Shown one piece after another: positions 1 through 8,103 of a stretch of 64,000 bases of DNA. How positions within the stretch are numbered: position 1 is the stretch's first letter; each line of letters starts with the position of its first letter. The position numbers were made by a program, and so were the translations under genes. Source of the DNA: CAZXDL01 sp964639505. GTDB taxonomy: Bacteria; Patescibacteriota; Saccharimonadia; Saccharimonadales; UBA4665. The stretch lies in NCBI GenBank assembly GCA_964639505.1, contig CAZXDL010000002.1, forward strand, positions 1 to 64,000, in the 5' to 3' direction. A model generated the notes under the pieces. It saw nothing but the letters and a program-made list of their open reading frames with translations. It made no database searches and was not told the origin of the DNA.

Positions 1-76
1 CCGAACACAGCAGTTAAGCCTCGGAGCGGTTACAATACTTGGGGTCCACCCCTGGGAAAATAGCACGGTGCCAAAT
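1..76 (+). rRNA. rrf: 5S ribosomal RNA, 3' part
   Basis: The window opens inside a 5S rRNA. The stretch beginning CCGAACACAGCAGTTAAGCC is the conserved helix III/loop C region, and the segment around 40-72 fits helices IV-V and the 3' closing strand (GCACGGTGCC). The 5' half lies outside the window. The 3' end at about 76 is estimated; it is followed at once by a strong terminator, as expected for the last gene of an rRNA operon. Confidence 0.9.
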
Positions 77-85
77 TATGAAGAA

Positions 86-115
86 GGCTTCCTCTCGAGG
101 AAGTCTTTTTCTTTA
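86..115 (+). terminator. Intrinsic terminator of the rRNA operon
   Basis: CTTCCT (88-93), loop CTCG, AGGAAG (98-103), then a T-rich tract at 104-115. A six-pair stem, extendable by two pairs, plus U-run is a standard Rho-independent terminator and closes the 5S transcript before gpsA. Confidence 0.85.
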
Positions 116-136
116 TCATATATAATGGAGGTAAGA

Positions 137-1018
137 ATGAATATTGCGTTTGTTGGCCTGGGCCATTTTGGCAAGGCTATTGCCTCACTAGTTGAATACA
201 ACGGTCTTGAATATGATTATGCTGAAGTTGTCGAGGATCGGCTGCTAAGCAAGACGGCGGACATGGTATTTTTAATGGTTCCGTCCCAATTTATGCGGCA
301 GGCCATCATTGATAACAAACAATTCATACCTGAGAGCGGGATCATAGTGAATGGTACCAAGGGTATTGAAGAAAAAACTCACCAGATGGCTCATCAGCTG
401 GTTCGTAGCGTCGGCAAATACCCCAATTATTACAGCTTGATCGGTCCATCTTTTGCGCACGAAGTTGTTGATCGCCAGCCAACAGTGGTCTCCTTAGGCT
501 ATAAAAATCCCGAACATCTTAAAGCGATTCAGGATGTGTTGCAGACGCCATATTTTAAGGTCAAGCCCTCAAAGGGTTTCAGGGCTCTCGAACTGGCCAG
601 TGCACTAAAAAATCTATATGCCATATTGTGCGGCTATTCCGAGGGGCTTGGATTCGGCATCAACACTCAGGCGCAAATTGTTACCGAAGCACTGACTGAG
701 TTTCGCACTTTGGCAAAAGCCATGCATTTTGCGGATTATGACGTTATGTCGCCGGGGGTGGTTGGGGATTTAGTTTTAACTTGTACTTCGGGTAAAAGCC
801 GCAATTATAAGTATGGCTATGAATTAGCCTCAGCCCACAAAAAAGGTGGCGTGCATAACCCTAAACAAACCGTAGAAGGCTTTCATACTAGCCATTCTAT
901 TAAAGCGATATCAAAACAACATGGTGTCGTGCTACCGCTGGCTAACCTTACAGTGCAGATAATTAGCGGCCAGGTCAAAGACGCCAAAGAATTCCGCAAA
1001 GTTTTAGCCCATCTCTAG
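137..1018 (+). CDS. gpsA: NAD(P)-dependent glycerol-3-phosphate dehydrogenase
   Basis: GpsA interconverts dihydroxyacetone phosphate and sn-glycerol-3-phosphate, the backbone of phospholipids. Seen: the Rossmann loop GLGHFG at residues 7-12, NGTKGIE, GPSFAHEV, the catalytic-lysine helix ALKNLYAI, the family signature GDLVLTCTSGKSRNYKYG and VEGFHTS. At 293 residues it is a little shorter than the usual 330 or so. I take the ATG at 137 because the reading frame upstream runs back into the 5S gene and the Rossmann strand starts exactly here. GGAGG lies at 127-131, but a perfect TATAAT (121-126) also ends 10 nt before the ATG, so the transcript could be nearly leaderless. In an organism with little visible lipid synthesis the enzyme may serve salvage or modification of host lipids; that is inference. 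Confidence 0.92.
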   Translation: MNIAFVGLGHFGKAIASLVEYNGLEYDYAEVVEDRLLSKTADMVFLMVPSQFMRQAIIDNKQFIPESGIIVNGTKGIEEKTHQMAHQLVRSVGKYPNYYSLIGPSFAHEVVDRQPTVVSLGYKNPEHLKAIQDVLQTPYFKVKPSKGFRALELASALKNLYAILCGYSEGLGFGINTQAQIVTEALTEFRTLAKAMHFADYDVMSPGVVGDLVLTCTSGKSRNYKYGYELASAHKKGGVHNPKQTVEGFHTSHSIKAISKQHGVVLPLANLTVQIISGQVKDAKEFRKVLAHL

Positions 1019-1033
1019 TCGTATTAAATATAG

Positions 1034-1062
1034 TTGACTTGTAAACAATAGCGTGATATCAT
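1034..1062 (+). promoter_or_regulatory. Promoter of the KGG-repeat gene
   Basis: TTGACT (1034-1039), 17-nt spacer, TATCAT (1057-1062). Transcription would start near 1069 and give an untranslated leader of about 85 nt carrying the Shine-Dalgarno AAGGAG just before the ATG at 1155. Confidence 0.7.
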
Positions 1063-1154
1063 AAGCATGATTTCGAGTGATAATGAGGGTTTTGCCTGAG
1101 AGGGCAGAACCTTTTTGTTTAGCTCGAGAGACTAAATATAAGGAGTCATATACT

Positions 1155-1352
1155 ATGGCAGGAACTAAAGCTGGTGGCCAAGCGGCTGCTGCAACCAACA
1201 AAAGTAAATACGGTTCCGATTTTTACGCAAAAATCGGTGCTAAGGGTGGAAAGCTAGGCCGCACAGGCGGATTCTACGCTAACCGTGAGCTAGCTCGTGC
1301 AGCTGGCGCCAAAGGTGGACGCATTAGCCGTCGCACCAAAAAAGCTGACTAA
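1155..1352 (+). CDS. Small KGG-repeat (stress-type) protein
   Basis: A 65-residue, glycine-, alanine- and lysine-rich basic protein. It contains repeats of the KGG type (GAKGGKLGRTGGF, GAKGGRISRR), the pattern of the 'stress-induced bacterial acidophilic repeat' family found in proteins such as GsiB and YciG. Biochemical function is not known for the family; general-stress or DNA/RNA-binding roles are guesses. The start at 1155 has a good ribosome binding site (AAGGAG, about 1140-1145); the longer frame upstream lacks one. It is a single-gene unit with its own promoter and terminator. The strong SD and long leader make it unlike its many leaderless neighbours. Confidence 0.8.
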   Translation: MAGTKAGGQAAAATNKSKYGSDFYAKIGAKGGKLGRTGGFYANRELARAAGAKGGRISRRTKKAD

Positions 1353-1375
1353 TACAATATTAGCCAGAGCTTAAT

Positions 1376-1401
1376 CTCCGCTCCATGTGGGCGGAGTTTT
1401 T
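1376..1401 (+). terminator. Intrinsic terminator
   Basis: CTCCGC (1376-1381), nine-base loop, GCGGAG (1391-1396), then TTTTT (1397-1401). It ends the KGG-repeat transcript. Confidence 0.85.
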
Positions 1402-1423
1402 GCTGTTGGAGTGTTAGATAAAC

Positions 1424-1452
1424 TTGACAAAAGTAGAGAAGTATAGTAATAT
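1424..1452 (+). promoter_or_regulatory. Consensus promoter
   Basis: Perfect TTGACA (1424-1429), 17-nt spacer, TAATAT (1447-1452). It drives the gene starting at 1503 with a leader of about 45 nt. Confidence 0.8.
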
Positions 1453-1502
1453 TATCCGTAAGTTAAAAAATAAAAACTATATAAATGCTTAAGGATTAAT
1501 AT

Positions 1503-1994
1503 ATGTCTAAAGAAAAAATAACCACACCACTTCCAAAAGGTGTTGAGCCAGTAAGCGAAGAACTTGCATGGCCAATGGCTATCGCAGGCGATGAATTCAG
1601 AACCAAAGCGGCTCAAAGCCGCCATACCCAAGAATTAGAAAAGAAACGCACCAGGGCGACAAGCACATGGGTAACACTTCGTAATAATCGAGAGATGTCA
1701 AAACTAACCCAAATCACCGGTATTACTAGAGTGCCCGGAAAAGAAGAAGCGGATGCAAAAGCAGCCTATATAGAAGCCACGGAAGCACACAGAGTAGCAG
1801 ATAACGAGCAGACTTTTCAGGCACTCAAGGATTTTGACGAAAAACCACTTGACCCTGATTTTCATGTAGGCCCGTGGCCAGCAGCTTACGATGCTGGCGA
1901 ACGAGCTGCAAAATATGATGCACGAGCATCTGTTGTCGAAGAACAAGTTAGGCGTGAAATTGAATCAGGACATGCAGGTCAAAAAGCTGGATAA
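1503..1994 (+). CDS. Hypothetical charged protein (163 aa)
   Basis: I do not recognise a family. The protein is hydrophilic, with alternating acidic and basic helix-forming stretches (for example EEADAKAAYIEATEAHRVA), no membrane segment, no cysteine and no signal peptide. It is a single-gene unit with a consensus promoter and a strong terminator, so it is likely well expressed. The leader before the ATG has AAGGA about 10 nt upstream as a possible ribosome binding site. A cytoplasmic coiled-coil-like role is all that can be suggested. Confidence 0.75.
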   Translation: MSKEKITTPLPKGVEPVSEELAWPMAIAGDEFRTKAAQSRHTQELEKKRTRATSTWVTLRNNREMSKLTQITGITRVPGKEEADAKAAYIEATEAHRVADNEQTFQALKDFDEKPLDPDFHVGPWPAAYDAGERAAKYDARASVVEEQVRREIESGHAGQKAG

Positions 1995-2009
1995 TCATAA
2001 TTAGCCAGC

Positions 2010-2041
2010 AAAAAAGCCCTCACTTTTCGGTGGGGGCTTTT
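2010..2041. terminator. Bidirectional intrinsic terminator
   Basis: AGCCCTCAC (2015-2023), loop of six, GTGGGGGCT (2030-2038) with one G-T pair. It is flanked by A-run on the left and T-run on the right, so it can end the plus-strand gene at 1994 and the minus-strand gene ending at 2040. Confidence 0.85.
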
Positions 2042-2303
2042 AAATTTCAGGTTGAATTGTTGCGGATGGCTCTGGCGAGTGTGGTTCGGGTTGACCTTCA
2101 TGTACTGCAGTATGTCCCAGTGCCGCATCTGTTTTCGCAATCCGTTCAGCTACGGCAGGTTGCCGTGCGGAGTCGGATTGCTCGGCCGGGTCTGGCTTAA
2201 ACGCTCTGCGAACTTGGCGGGCGCTTAGACGTATTCCGCTAAGATAACCATTAACTACACTTTCGTGTTTCAGTGCGCGTGCTTCAAAGGCTTCATCAGT
2301 CAT
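2040..2303 (-). CDS. Hypothetical small protein (87 aa)
   Basis: No family recognised. The N-terminal half looks helical and basic (residues 1-40, with RLSARQVRRAF), the C-terminal half is Pro/Glu/His-rich and probably disordered. There is a short AGGA about 7 nt before the ATG. The gene ends inside the bidirectional terminator shared with the convergent gene at 1503-1994. Coding status is supported only by frame length and position, so it is less certain than its neighbours. Confidence 0.5.
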   Translation of the reverse strand: MTDEAFEARALKHESVVNGYLSGIRLSARQVRRAFKPDPAEQSDSARQPAVAERIAKTDAALGHTAVHEGQPEPHSPEPSATIQPEI

Positions 2304-2362
2304 GCGTAAATCCTAACATGTAAAATCAGGCTTGACTGTGATATTCCTCTCACCTAAGTGGG

Positions 2363-2863
2363 CTATTTTGTGTTATAAAATGCTGGCAAGGACATTTCGG
2401 CTGAGGCGGGCTTAGTGCTGCGATATGAACGATTGAATCGGTTGGATGAAACACGCCACCGAGTGTGGCAATTAAAACAACGATAGTGGACAAAATCCCC
2501 CTGTTGGAGACACTTTGTATTGCAGTTCGGGCATATACTGCGTTTGTATAACCAGTCTCTATATGTGTCTAAACAATCTTGGATGTGCTCTTCTTCAATT
2601 TCGATGTTGAAATCTTGAGCAATCTGTTTTGCTCGCTCCCAGGCGGCAACTTCAAGTCGTAAAAGTTCGTAGTCGGCTTGGTAGTTTTGATGGTTGAGCA
2701 GGGCATGGCCGGTTTCGTGAAGTAGCGACCAGACGGCCTTCACACCTTTAGCGTTTTGTTGATAAAAAATTTCACTGGTTTCGGGCGACCAGTAGAATTT
2801 TTGGGCAGGACTGAACCTGATGTTAGGGAATTTGGTAGCAAGATCATTAATTAGATTTTGCAT
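2363..2863 (-). CDS. HExxH metallopeptidase with C-terminal zinc ribbon
   Basis: The zinc-peptidase motif HETGHALLNH is at residues 49-58 (from the start chosen here) and a downstream LEVAAWERA supplies a likely third ligand, the layout of the ImmA/IrrE (gluzincin-like) family. C-terminal to it are two cysteine pairs (CPNC and CFNC) that form a zinc ribbon, then a Ser/Arg-rich tail. ImmA/IrrE proteins usually cleave a repressor or act in stress response; the substrate here is unknown and no partner repressor is adjacent. I prefer the ATG at 2863 over 2899 because it gives a 17-nt overlap with the upstream ROK gene rather than 53 nt, with AGG about 12 nt before it. Same strand as the ROK gene, so probably co-transcribed. 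Confidence 0.75.
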   Translation of the reverse strand: MQNLINDLATKFPNIRFSPAQKFYWSPETSEIFYQQNAKGVKAVWSLLHETGHALLNHQNYQADYELLRLEVAAWERAKQIAQDFNIEIEEEHIQDCLDTYRDWLYKRSICPNCNTKCLQQGDFVHYRCFNCHTRWRVSSNRFNRSYRSTKPASAEMSLPAFYNTK

Positions 2864-3548
2864 GACCGTAGACCTGTTTAGCATAGTCGTAGCAACCATA
2901 TATGACGGCTTCTTCGGGGCGTTGGGCCTGCCTGAGGTCAGGGGTGACGACCATCGGCAGCTTGTATCTAGTAATCTCTTTGCTTAAGAAATCGGCGTAT
3001 TTATCAAAATACTCGCCGACGGAGCCGCCGATTACGATGACCTCAGGCTCTAGGATTGCGATCAAGTGTATAAATCCCTGGGCGAGCTCACGGCTGATTT
3101 GGTGCCAAACTGCCGGATCATCGATATCTTTTGCCATTTTACCGTAGCGTTCGACAATTGCTCGACCAGAGGCGAAATCCTCCCAAGCCATCATTTTGCC
3201 CTTATGTTCGAGTTGAATTGCCCGGCCACCGGTGTCGCCAACGTTTACATCGAGCTTGCTATCTACAACCAGCGTGTAGCCTATGCCAGTACTGATTGTC
3301 ACATAGGCAATACGACTGTACTTGTCTTTAATAAGCATTGCTTCAGATAAACCGGCCAGTTTTGTGTCGTTTTCGATAGCAATTGGGCATTTAAAGATAT
3401 TTTCGGCATCATGCTGGATATTNNNNNNNNNNNNNNNNNNNNNNNNNNNNNNNNNNNNNNNNNNNNNNNNNNNNNNNNNNNNNNNNNNNNNNNNNNNNNN
3501 NNNNNNNNNNNNNNNNNNNNNNCCGCCGACATCTACCCCCACATACAT
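2847..3548 (-). CDS. ROK-family sugar kinase or regulator, interrupted by an assembly gap
   Basis: The N-terminus MYVGVDVGG is the phosphate-1 motif of the ROK/hexokinase-actin fold. After the gap come IENDTKLAG (catalytic Asp region), STGIGYTLV (phosphate 2) and PEVIVIGGSVGE (adenosine motif). No DNA-binding helix-turn-helix is visible, so a sugar kinase is more likely than a repressor. The usual Cys-rich zinc motif of ROK proteins is absent: the segment reads LEHKGKMMAWEDFASG. The two ends are in frame across the 100 N only by convention. Normal spacing between these motifs is roughly 90-100 residues, whereas 34 unknown residues are shown, so the real gap is probably near 300 bp. Confidence 0.8.
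   Translation of the reverse strand: MYVGVDVGXXXXXXXXXXXXXXXXXXXXXXXXXXXXXXXXXXNIQHDAENIFKCPIAIENDTKLAGLSEAMLIKDKYSRIAYVTISTGIGYTLVVDSKLDVNVGDTGGRAIQLEHKGKMMAWEDFASGRAIVERYGKMAKDIDDPAVWHQISRELAQGFIHLIAILEPEVIVIGGSVGEYFDKYADFLSKEITRYKLPMVVTPDLRQAQRPEEAVIYGCYDYAKQVYGHAKSN
3423..3522. other. Scaffold gap (100 N)
   Basis: Exactly 100 N inside the ROK gene. A round 100 is a placeholder for a gap of unknown size, not a measurement. Confidence 0.98.
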
Positions 3549-3632
3549 GAGTAAAGTTTAGCACACAGGGTAGATGTTGACCGGCCAAAAAAATGACAAT
3601 TTTTGTTCTTACCAATCGTGAAGATGGCTACT

Positions 3633-3655
3633 GGATGGCCAATAAGTGGCCATCC
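3633..3655. repeat. TGGCCA inverted repeat
   Basis: GGATGGCCA (3633-3641), loop ATAAG, TGGCCATCC (3647-3655): a perfect nine-pair stem between the divergent ROK gene and rpsA. No T-run follows. A related hairpin with the same TGGCCA core lies at 25650-25681. Confidence 0.75.
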
Positions 3656-3690
3656 CTCCAAACCCTTAGATAAAAAATCAAAGCTAACAC

Positions 3691-3719
3691 TTTACTAAAG
3701 AAGTTAAGCGAGTTATAAT
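3691..3719 (+). promoter_or_regulatory. Promoter of rpsA-infB
   Basis: TTTACT (3691-3696), 17-nt spacer, TATAAT (3714-3719). The leader before rpsA is about 60 nt and carries AGGAGG. Confidence 0.7.
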
Positions 3720-3786
3720 TAAGATAATCTTTTATATCAGCTTTAACTGGTTATAGGGAAATACATTTGAAGGAGGCATGGGGAAC

Positions 3787-4881
3787 ATGTCAAAAGTACT
3801 AACAATGGACGAGCTGTTGGCTGGCAGCGAGCTAAATGGACTGAGCGCAGGCGAAGTCGTCGAGGGTAAGGTCACAGCCGTCAAAAAAAACGAGGTCTGG
3901 ATTGATCTGGGCGCAAGAGGAGTCGGGGTGGTAATGCGCCGCGAAATCGGCTACGGCCAAAAACTAGAAGAGGGGCAAGACGTAACGGTCTCGGTTATTG
4001 ATCCTGAAATGGATGAAGGCCACGCGCTGCTCAGCATGAAGCGAGCCGTTAAAGATCGCGGCTGGGACGAACTTCAGCGCGTCAATGAAGCTAACGAAAT
4101 TGTTGAAGTCGTACCATATGACGCCAACAGGGGCGGATTGCTAGTCGAGCTTGAAGGCATCAGAGGCTTCTTGCCGGTGTCTCAGCTGGCGGCTGGTCAC
4201 TATCCACGCGTAAGCGGTGCTGATAAAGACGAGATTTTACAGAAGTTGCATGCTCTGACCAACAAGCCCTTGCGGGTCCGAGTGCTAGATGTTAGCCGCA
4301 AAGACAACAAGCTGATTTTTTCCGAAAAAGAAGCTGTCAAAGGTGACATGCAGGCTCGGTTCAGCGAACTTAATGTCGGCGATGTCGTCGAAGGTGTTAT
4401 CACCGGAGTTATTGACTTCGGAGCTTTCGTTAACGTTGATGGCATCGAGGGCCTAATTCATATTTCTGAGATTTCTTGGGAGCGAGTCGACAACCCACGC
4501 AACTACGTTAAAGTAGGCGAAGAAGTAAAAGCTAAGATAATTGCAATCGACAAAGACCGACTGAGCCTGAGCCTTAAGCAAATGAGCGAAGATCCTTGGC
4601 TTGAGCAAGTTAAGGCCTTTAAAAAGGGCGATGAGGTTGAAGGCAAAGTTACCCGTATCACGCCATTCGGCGCTTTTGTCCAAATTAGCCCAAGTGTAGA
4701 AGCTTTGGTACACGTGTCTGAAATGAGTGATGATGAAGCCGTTGACCCCGAGAAACTATTCCAACTAAACGAAAAGAAGCAGTTTAAGGTGCTCGATATT
4801 GATACCGAAAACCGCAAAATTGCCCTGTCACTAAAAAGTGCTAAAAAGCCGGCCACCAAGGCAGCTAAAACCCCCAAGTAG
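3787..4881 (+). CDS. rpsA: 30S ribosomal protein S1 (four S1 domains)
   Basis: S1 binds mRNA and helps load it on the 30S subunit. The 364-residue protein holds four consecutive S1 (OB-fold) domains, best seen at GEVVEGKVTAVKKNEVWIDL, GDVVEGVITGVIDFGAFVNV and GDEVEGKVTRITPFGAFVQI; the second domain is more divergent. The C-terminal tail is Lys/Ala-rich. This is shorter than the six-domain proteobacterial S1. AGGAGG at 3771-3776 is 10 nt from the ATG at 3787 but only 1 nt from the alternative ATG at 3778, so 3787 is preferred. infB follows after about 50 nt with no terminator between, so the two are likely one operon. Confidence 0.93.
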   Translation: MSKVLTMDELLAGSELNGLSAGEVVEGKVTAVKKNEVWIDLGARGVGVVMRREIGYGQKLEEGQDVTVSVIDPEMDEGHALLSMKRAVKDRGWDELQRVNEANEIVEVVPYDANRGGLLVELEGIRGFLPVSQLAAGHYPRVSGADKDEILQKLHALTNKPLRVRVLDVSRKDNKLIFSEKEAVKGDMQARFSELNVGDVVEGVITGVIDFGAFVNVDGIEGLIHISEISWERVDNPRNYVKVGEEVKAKIIAIDKDRLSLSLKQMSEDPWLEQVKAFKKGDEVEGKVTRITPFGAFVQISPSVEALVHVSEMSDDEAVDPEKLFQLNEKKQFKVLDIDTENRKIALSLKSAKKPATKAAKTPK

Positions 4882-4930
4882 TATGAAGACATAAGTAATC
4901 GGCCGCTAAGGCCAGAAAGGAGTGCAGGCG

Positions 4931-6721
4931 ATGGCAGAGGACACTGAAGCAGCAGCTCAAGAGACCACCACGATAGAAATCGAAGATATGATCACCGTCG
5001 GCACCCTAGCTGAGCGTTTGTCGATTCCTGTTTCGCGCCTGATTGGTGAGCTGATGAAAAACGGCGTCATGGCGACCGTTAACGAGCGGATTGATTTTGA
5101 TACCGCCCAGATAATTGTTGGTGAGCTCAATCTAGGCATTGAGCTCAAAAAGCGTAGTTCTGCTGACGTAGACGCGCCAGTACGTGTTAAGCAATCTATG
5201 ACAGACAAGGCCGTCGCCCGGCCACCAGTTGTAGCCGTTATGGGCCATGTCGATCACGGTAAAACTTCTCTGTTAGATGCTATCCGCGGCGCCAATGTCG
5301 TCAAAGGTGAAGCCGGCGGGATAACTCAGCATATTTCCGCCTATCAGGTTGATCACAACGGTCGAGCTATCACTTTTTTGGATACTCCGGGCCACGAGGC
5401 TTTCGCGGCAATTCGTGAGCACGGCGCCTTACTGACAGATATAGTAATTTTAGTGGTTGCGGCCGACGACGGTGTGAAGCCACAAACGATCGAAGCCATA
5501 CGTTTTGCGAACAAAGCTGGGGTCAAAATTGTCGTAGCGGCCAACAAAATGGACAAAGAAGGCGCAGATATTAACCGTCTGAAGCAAGAATTATCCGAAC
5601 ACGAACTTTTAACCGAAGAGTGGGGCGGTGACACAATCGTTTTGCCAGTTTCGGCTAAAAACCAGACTGGCATCAATGAGCTGCTTGATATGATACTGCT
5701 CGTAACAGATGTCGAGGAATTAAAGGCAGATGTTGATGTGCCTGCTCGAGGCCTGATTATTGAGGCTCATGTCGAACAAGGCCGTGGCCCTGTCGCACAA
5801 GCATTAGTCGAAGCAGGCACACTCAAGCCCGGCCAATTTATCGTAGCAGGGGCCTCATATGCAAAAATTCGCAACCTAGAGACGACAACTGGTAAGCCAA
5901 TCAAACAAGCGACTCCAAGTACGCCAGTGGCGATTTCCGGCTTTAAAACTTTGCCTGAGTTTGGGGATGAATTCGCCGTTGTTGCTAACGAAAAACTGGC
6001 CCGATCTCAGGCCGCAACCGCCGCTGACAGCCAATCAACTAGCGGTCGCAGCGACATCGGCAGCAGTGAACTCATACGTTTGATCAACCGCGACAACAAA
6101 CTTCAAGAGCTAAACATTATCGTTAAAGCCGACGTTCAGGGTTCACTGACCTCTGTAATTGATAGCCTAAAAGCCCTCGATACTGAGGAAGTCTCAGTAC
6201 GTATTGTTGGCTCGGGCGTAGGCCCAATCGGTGAAAACGATCTCCATCTCGCGCACAGTTCGGGAGCCATTGTTTACGGATTCAACGTCGATATCCCAAC
6301 CAGCAGCAAGCAGCAAGCCAGCCGCGACAAGATTAAAGTCCATCTATACAAGGTAATTTATCAGCTGATTGACGATGTCAAAGCCGAACTATCTAATCTG
6401 TTAAGCCCTGAAATTGTCGAAACAGAACTAGGTCGACTAGTAGTCAAAGGCATTTTTAACACTACAAAGTCATCGATCATCTGCGGTGGAGAGGTTACCA
6501 AGGGTAAATTGACTGTACCTGCTTTGGCTAGAATTTTCCGTGACAAAGAAGAGCTTGGCGAAGTCGAAGTAACTGGCCTTAAACGTGGTCCAGCTGAAGC
6601 TAAAGAAATCGTCGAGGGTGAAATGTGCGGCATGAGTCTCGCCACGACCAAAAAGATCGAACTTCAAGAGGGCGACCGCATAGAAGTCTTTACTCGAGAA
6701 GCAGTTCAGCGACAACTCTAA
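4931..6721 (+). CDS. infB: Translation initiation factor IF-2 (short form)
   Basis: IF-2 is the GTPase that delivers formyl-Met-tRNA to the 30S subunit. An IF2_N domain covers about residues 20-70. The G domain follows: G1 GHVDHGKT (residues 105-112), G2 AGGITQ, G3 DTPGHEAF, G4 NKMD, G5 SAK, and then domains II, III and the fMet-tRNA-binding C-terminal domain. At 596 residues it lacks the long disordered N-terminus of E. coli IF-2. Start: AGGAG at 4918-4922 is 8 nt from the ATG at 4931; the GTG at 4922 overlaps the SD itself and is unlikely. Confidence 0.95.
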   Translation: MAEDTEAAAQETTTIEIEDMITVGTLAERLSIPVSRLIGELMKNGVMATVNERIDFDTAQIIVGELNLGIELKKRSSADVDAPVRVKQSMTDKAVARPPVVAVMGHVDHGKTSLLDAIRGANVVKGEAGGITQHISAYQVDHNGRAITFLDTPGHEAFAAIREHGALLTDIVILVVAADDGVKPQTIEAIRFANKAGVKIVVAANKMDKEGADINRLKQELSEHELLTEEWGGDTIVLPVSAKNQTGINELLDMILLVTDVEELKADVDVPARGLIIEAHVEQGRGPVAQALVEAGTLKPGQFIVAGASYAKIRNLETTTGKPIKQATPSTPVAISGFKTLPEFGDEFAVVANEKLARSQAATAADSQSTSGRSDIGSSELIRLINRDNKLQELNIIVKADVQGSLTSVIDSLKALDTEEVSVRIVGSGVGPIGENDLHLAHSSGAIVYGFNVDIPTSSKQQASRDKIKVHLYKVIYQLIDDVKAELSNLLSPEIVETELGRLVVKGIFNTTKSSIICGGEVTKGKLTVPALARIFRDKEELGEVEVTGLKRGPAEAKEIVEGEMCGMSLATTKKIELQEGDRIEVFTREAVQRQL

Positions 6722-6734
6722 CAGTGGTCGCTGG

Positions 6735-6763
6735 TTGACAAAGATACTATAAAGTGATAAGAT
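6735..6763 (+). promoter_or_regulatory. Promoter giving a leaderless transcript
   Basis: Perfect TTGACA (6735-6740), 17-nt spacer, TAAGAT (6758-6763). The ATG at 6770 is only 6 nt past the -10 box, so transcription should start at or next to the A of the ATG. There is no Shine-Dalgarno. Confidence 0.85.
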
Positions 6764-6769
6764 ATTAAT

Positions 6770-7366
6770 ATGTCTTACGAAGTTCCAAGATTTATGTCAG
6801 AACTTGACCGTGAAATAGCCGGTCCAAACAGCGTAGAGGCTCAGCAACTTCGATTATTAGCCATCCAGGAGCGGCAAAAGGAAGCATTAATTGAGTCCGG
6901 TACTCTAGAAAAAGCTCGAGATATTGTTAAGTCGGTTTTGTCAGGCGGTGATGATGTTATACATGTTGTCGACAACGGCATTATATTTTCAGTAACTGAC
7001 TTTCTTGAGGATGATGGTCTTACCCGTGCATGCGTTGGCGGTATGCAGGTTGTAGATAAAGATGGTGTTCATATTGGTTTTGATGAAGCAATTAAGTTAA
7101 GTCGTCCATATATTGACCCCAATGATCCCGATGGATATGAAGAAGCACATGTGTGGATTCCTCTTATAAAGCCCACAATAAGAGACGATAGAGAAATAAA
7201 TGGCGACTTTGATATTGATGACATGATGTGTGTTGATCATCAGATGAATAAAGTTGAAAGGGCGGTCGGCCACAGTCTTTTAGACGATCTGAAAGGCGAT
7301 TATACAACTATTGGTGGCGTTCTTGACGAACCATATATGTTGCCTTATTCAATTCACGGCATATAG
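6770..7366 (+). CDS. Hypothetical acidic protein (198 aa)
   Basis: Not recognised. The protein is soluble and acidic, with a helical N-terminal 60 residues and a mixed region rich in Asp and Gly afterwards (DPNDPDGYEEAHVWIP, GDFDIDDMMCVDHQM). No membrane segment or signal peptide. It has its own consensus promoter at 6735-6763 and should be translated from a leaderless mRNA. The gene stands alone between infB and the gap-containing gene at 7398. Confidence 0.75.
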   Translation: MSYEVPRFMSELDREIAGPNSVEAQQLRLLAIQERQKEALIESGTLEKARDIVKSVLSGGDDVIHVVDNGIIFSVTDFLEDDGLTRACVGGMQVVDKDGVHIGFDEAIKLSRPYIDPNDPDGYEEAHVWIPLIKPTIRDDREINGDFDIDDMMCVDHQMNKVERAVGHSLLDDLKGDYTTIGGVLDEPYMLPYSIHGI

Positions 7367-7386
7367 ATTAACAAAAGCCCTGATGC

Positions 7387-7392
7387 TACAAT
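7387..7392 (+). promoter_or_regulatory. -10 box, leaderless type
   Basis: TACAAT five nt before the ATG at 7398. The -35 region (7364-7369, TAGATT) is poor and overlaps the stop codon of the previous gene. Confidence 0.55.
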
Positions 7393-7397
7393 ATTAA

Positions 7398-8102
7398 ATG
7401 GAAACATTCATGCTAAAAATCGATAATAGTTTACTGGTTGAAATTGGTCTAGATGGCTTACCCGAGGCTGAGAAAAACAGCTTCTTAAAGCATATTTATG
7501 AAACGCTCGAAATGAGGGTCGGCATAAGATTGGCTGATCAGATGAGCAACGAACAGCTTGATGAATTCGAACGCTATTTTGAAGCCAAAGATGATGCTGG
7601 TGCCTTCAAATGGCTCGAAACCAACTTCCCAAATTATAAAGATATCGTTCAGCAGGAATTTGATAAATTAAAGGCTGAAGTGGCTCAAACGGCGCCTCAA
7701 ATTTTAGCTGCAAGCCAGGCTCAAGCCGCCCAGCCTATTAATCCTGCTCCTCAGCCAGCAGCGGCGACGCCTCCACCAGTCGAGCCTCCGGTGCCAGCNN
7801 NNNNNNNNNNNNNNNNNNNNNNNNNNNNNNNNNNNNNNNNNNNNNNNNNNNNNNNNNNNNNNNNNNNNNNNNNNNNNNNNNNNNNNNNNNNNNNNNNNGT
7901 AACTCCCGAACCGGCAGTCGGCCAATCTTTCGATCCAGTTGCTATTGCTCAAAGTTATCAGCCGCAAGATCAGCCTAAGCCGGCTCCGTCGCAACCTGTC
8001 CAACCAGACTTTACGCAGCCAGCAGCTCCACCAGTTCCGCAGCCTGACTATCCAGCTCAGCAGCCTCCAGCCGGTCCACAAGCTCCAGCGCAGCCCCTAT
8101 AA
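7398..8102 (+). CDS. DUF5663-like protein with Pro/Ala/Gln-rich tail, interrupted by a gap
   Basis: Residues 1-95 form a compact helical domain (LEMRVGIRLADQM, FERYFEAKDDAGAFKWLETN) that I associate with DUF5663-type proteins of Patescibacteria, on pattern alone. From about residue 100 the chain becomes low-complexity, built from Pro, Ala and Gln, and runs through the 100-N gap to the end (PQPDYPAQQPPAGPQAPAQP). The repetitive composition is the probable cause of the assembly break, so the true length is unknown. No signal peptide is visible. Function unknown. Its stop is adjacent to the convergent fmt gene. Confidence 0.7.
   Translation: METFMLKIDNSLLVEIGLDGLPEAEKNSFLKHIYETLEMRVGIRLADQMSNEQLDEFERYFEAKDDAGAFKWLETNFPNYKDIVQQEFDKLKAEVAQTAPQILAASQAQAAQPINPAPQPAAATPPPVEPPVPXXXXXXXXXXXXXXXXXXXXXXXXXXXXXXXXXXVTPEPAVGQSFDPVAIAQSYQPQDQPKPAPSQPVQPDFTQPAAPPVPQPDYPAQQPPAGPQAPAQPL
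7799..7898. other. Scaffold gap (100 N)
   Basis: Exactly 100 N inside a Pro/Ala-rich coding stretch; size is a placeholder. Confidence 0.98.
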
Positions 8103-8103
8103 T

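Noticed and set aside
5353..5676. Long antisense frame inside infB (and similar ones inside rpsA, nrdJ, ileS, ftsZ)
   Set aside because: These are shadows of strongly biased coding sequence. Their translations are Ser/Ile-rich with no motif, RBS or promoter, and they lie fully inside well-identified genes.
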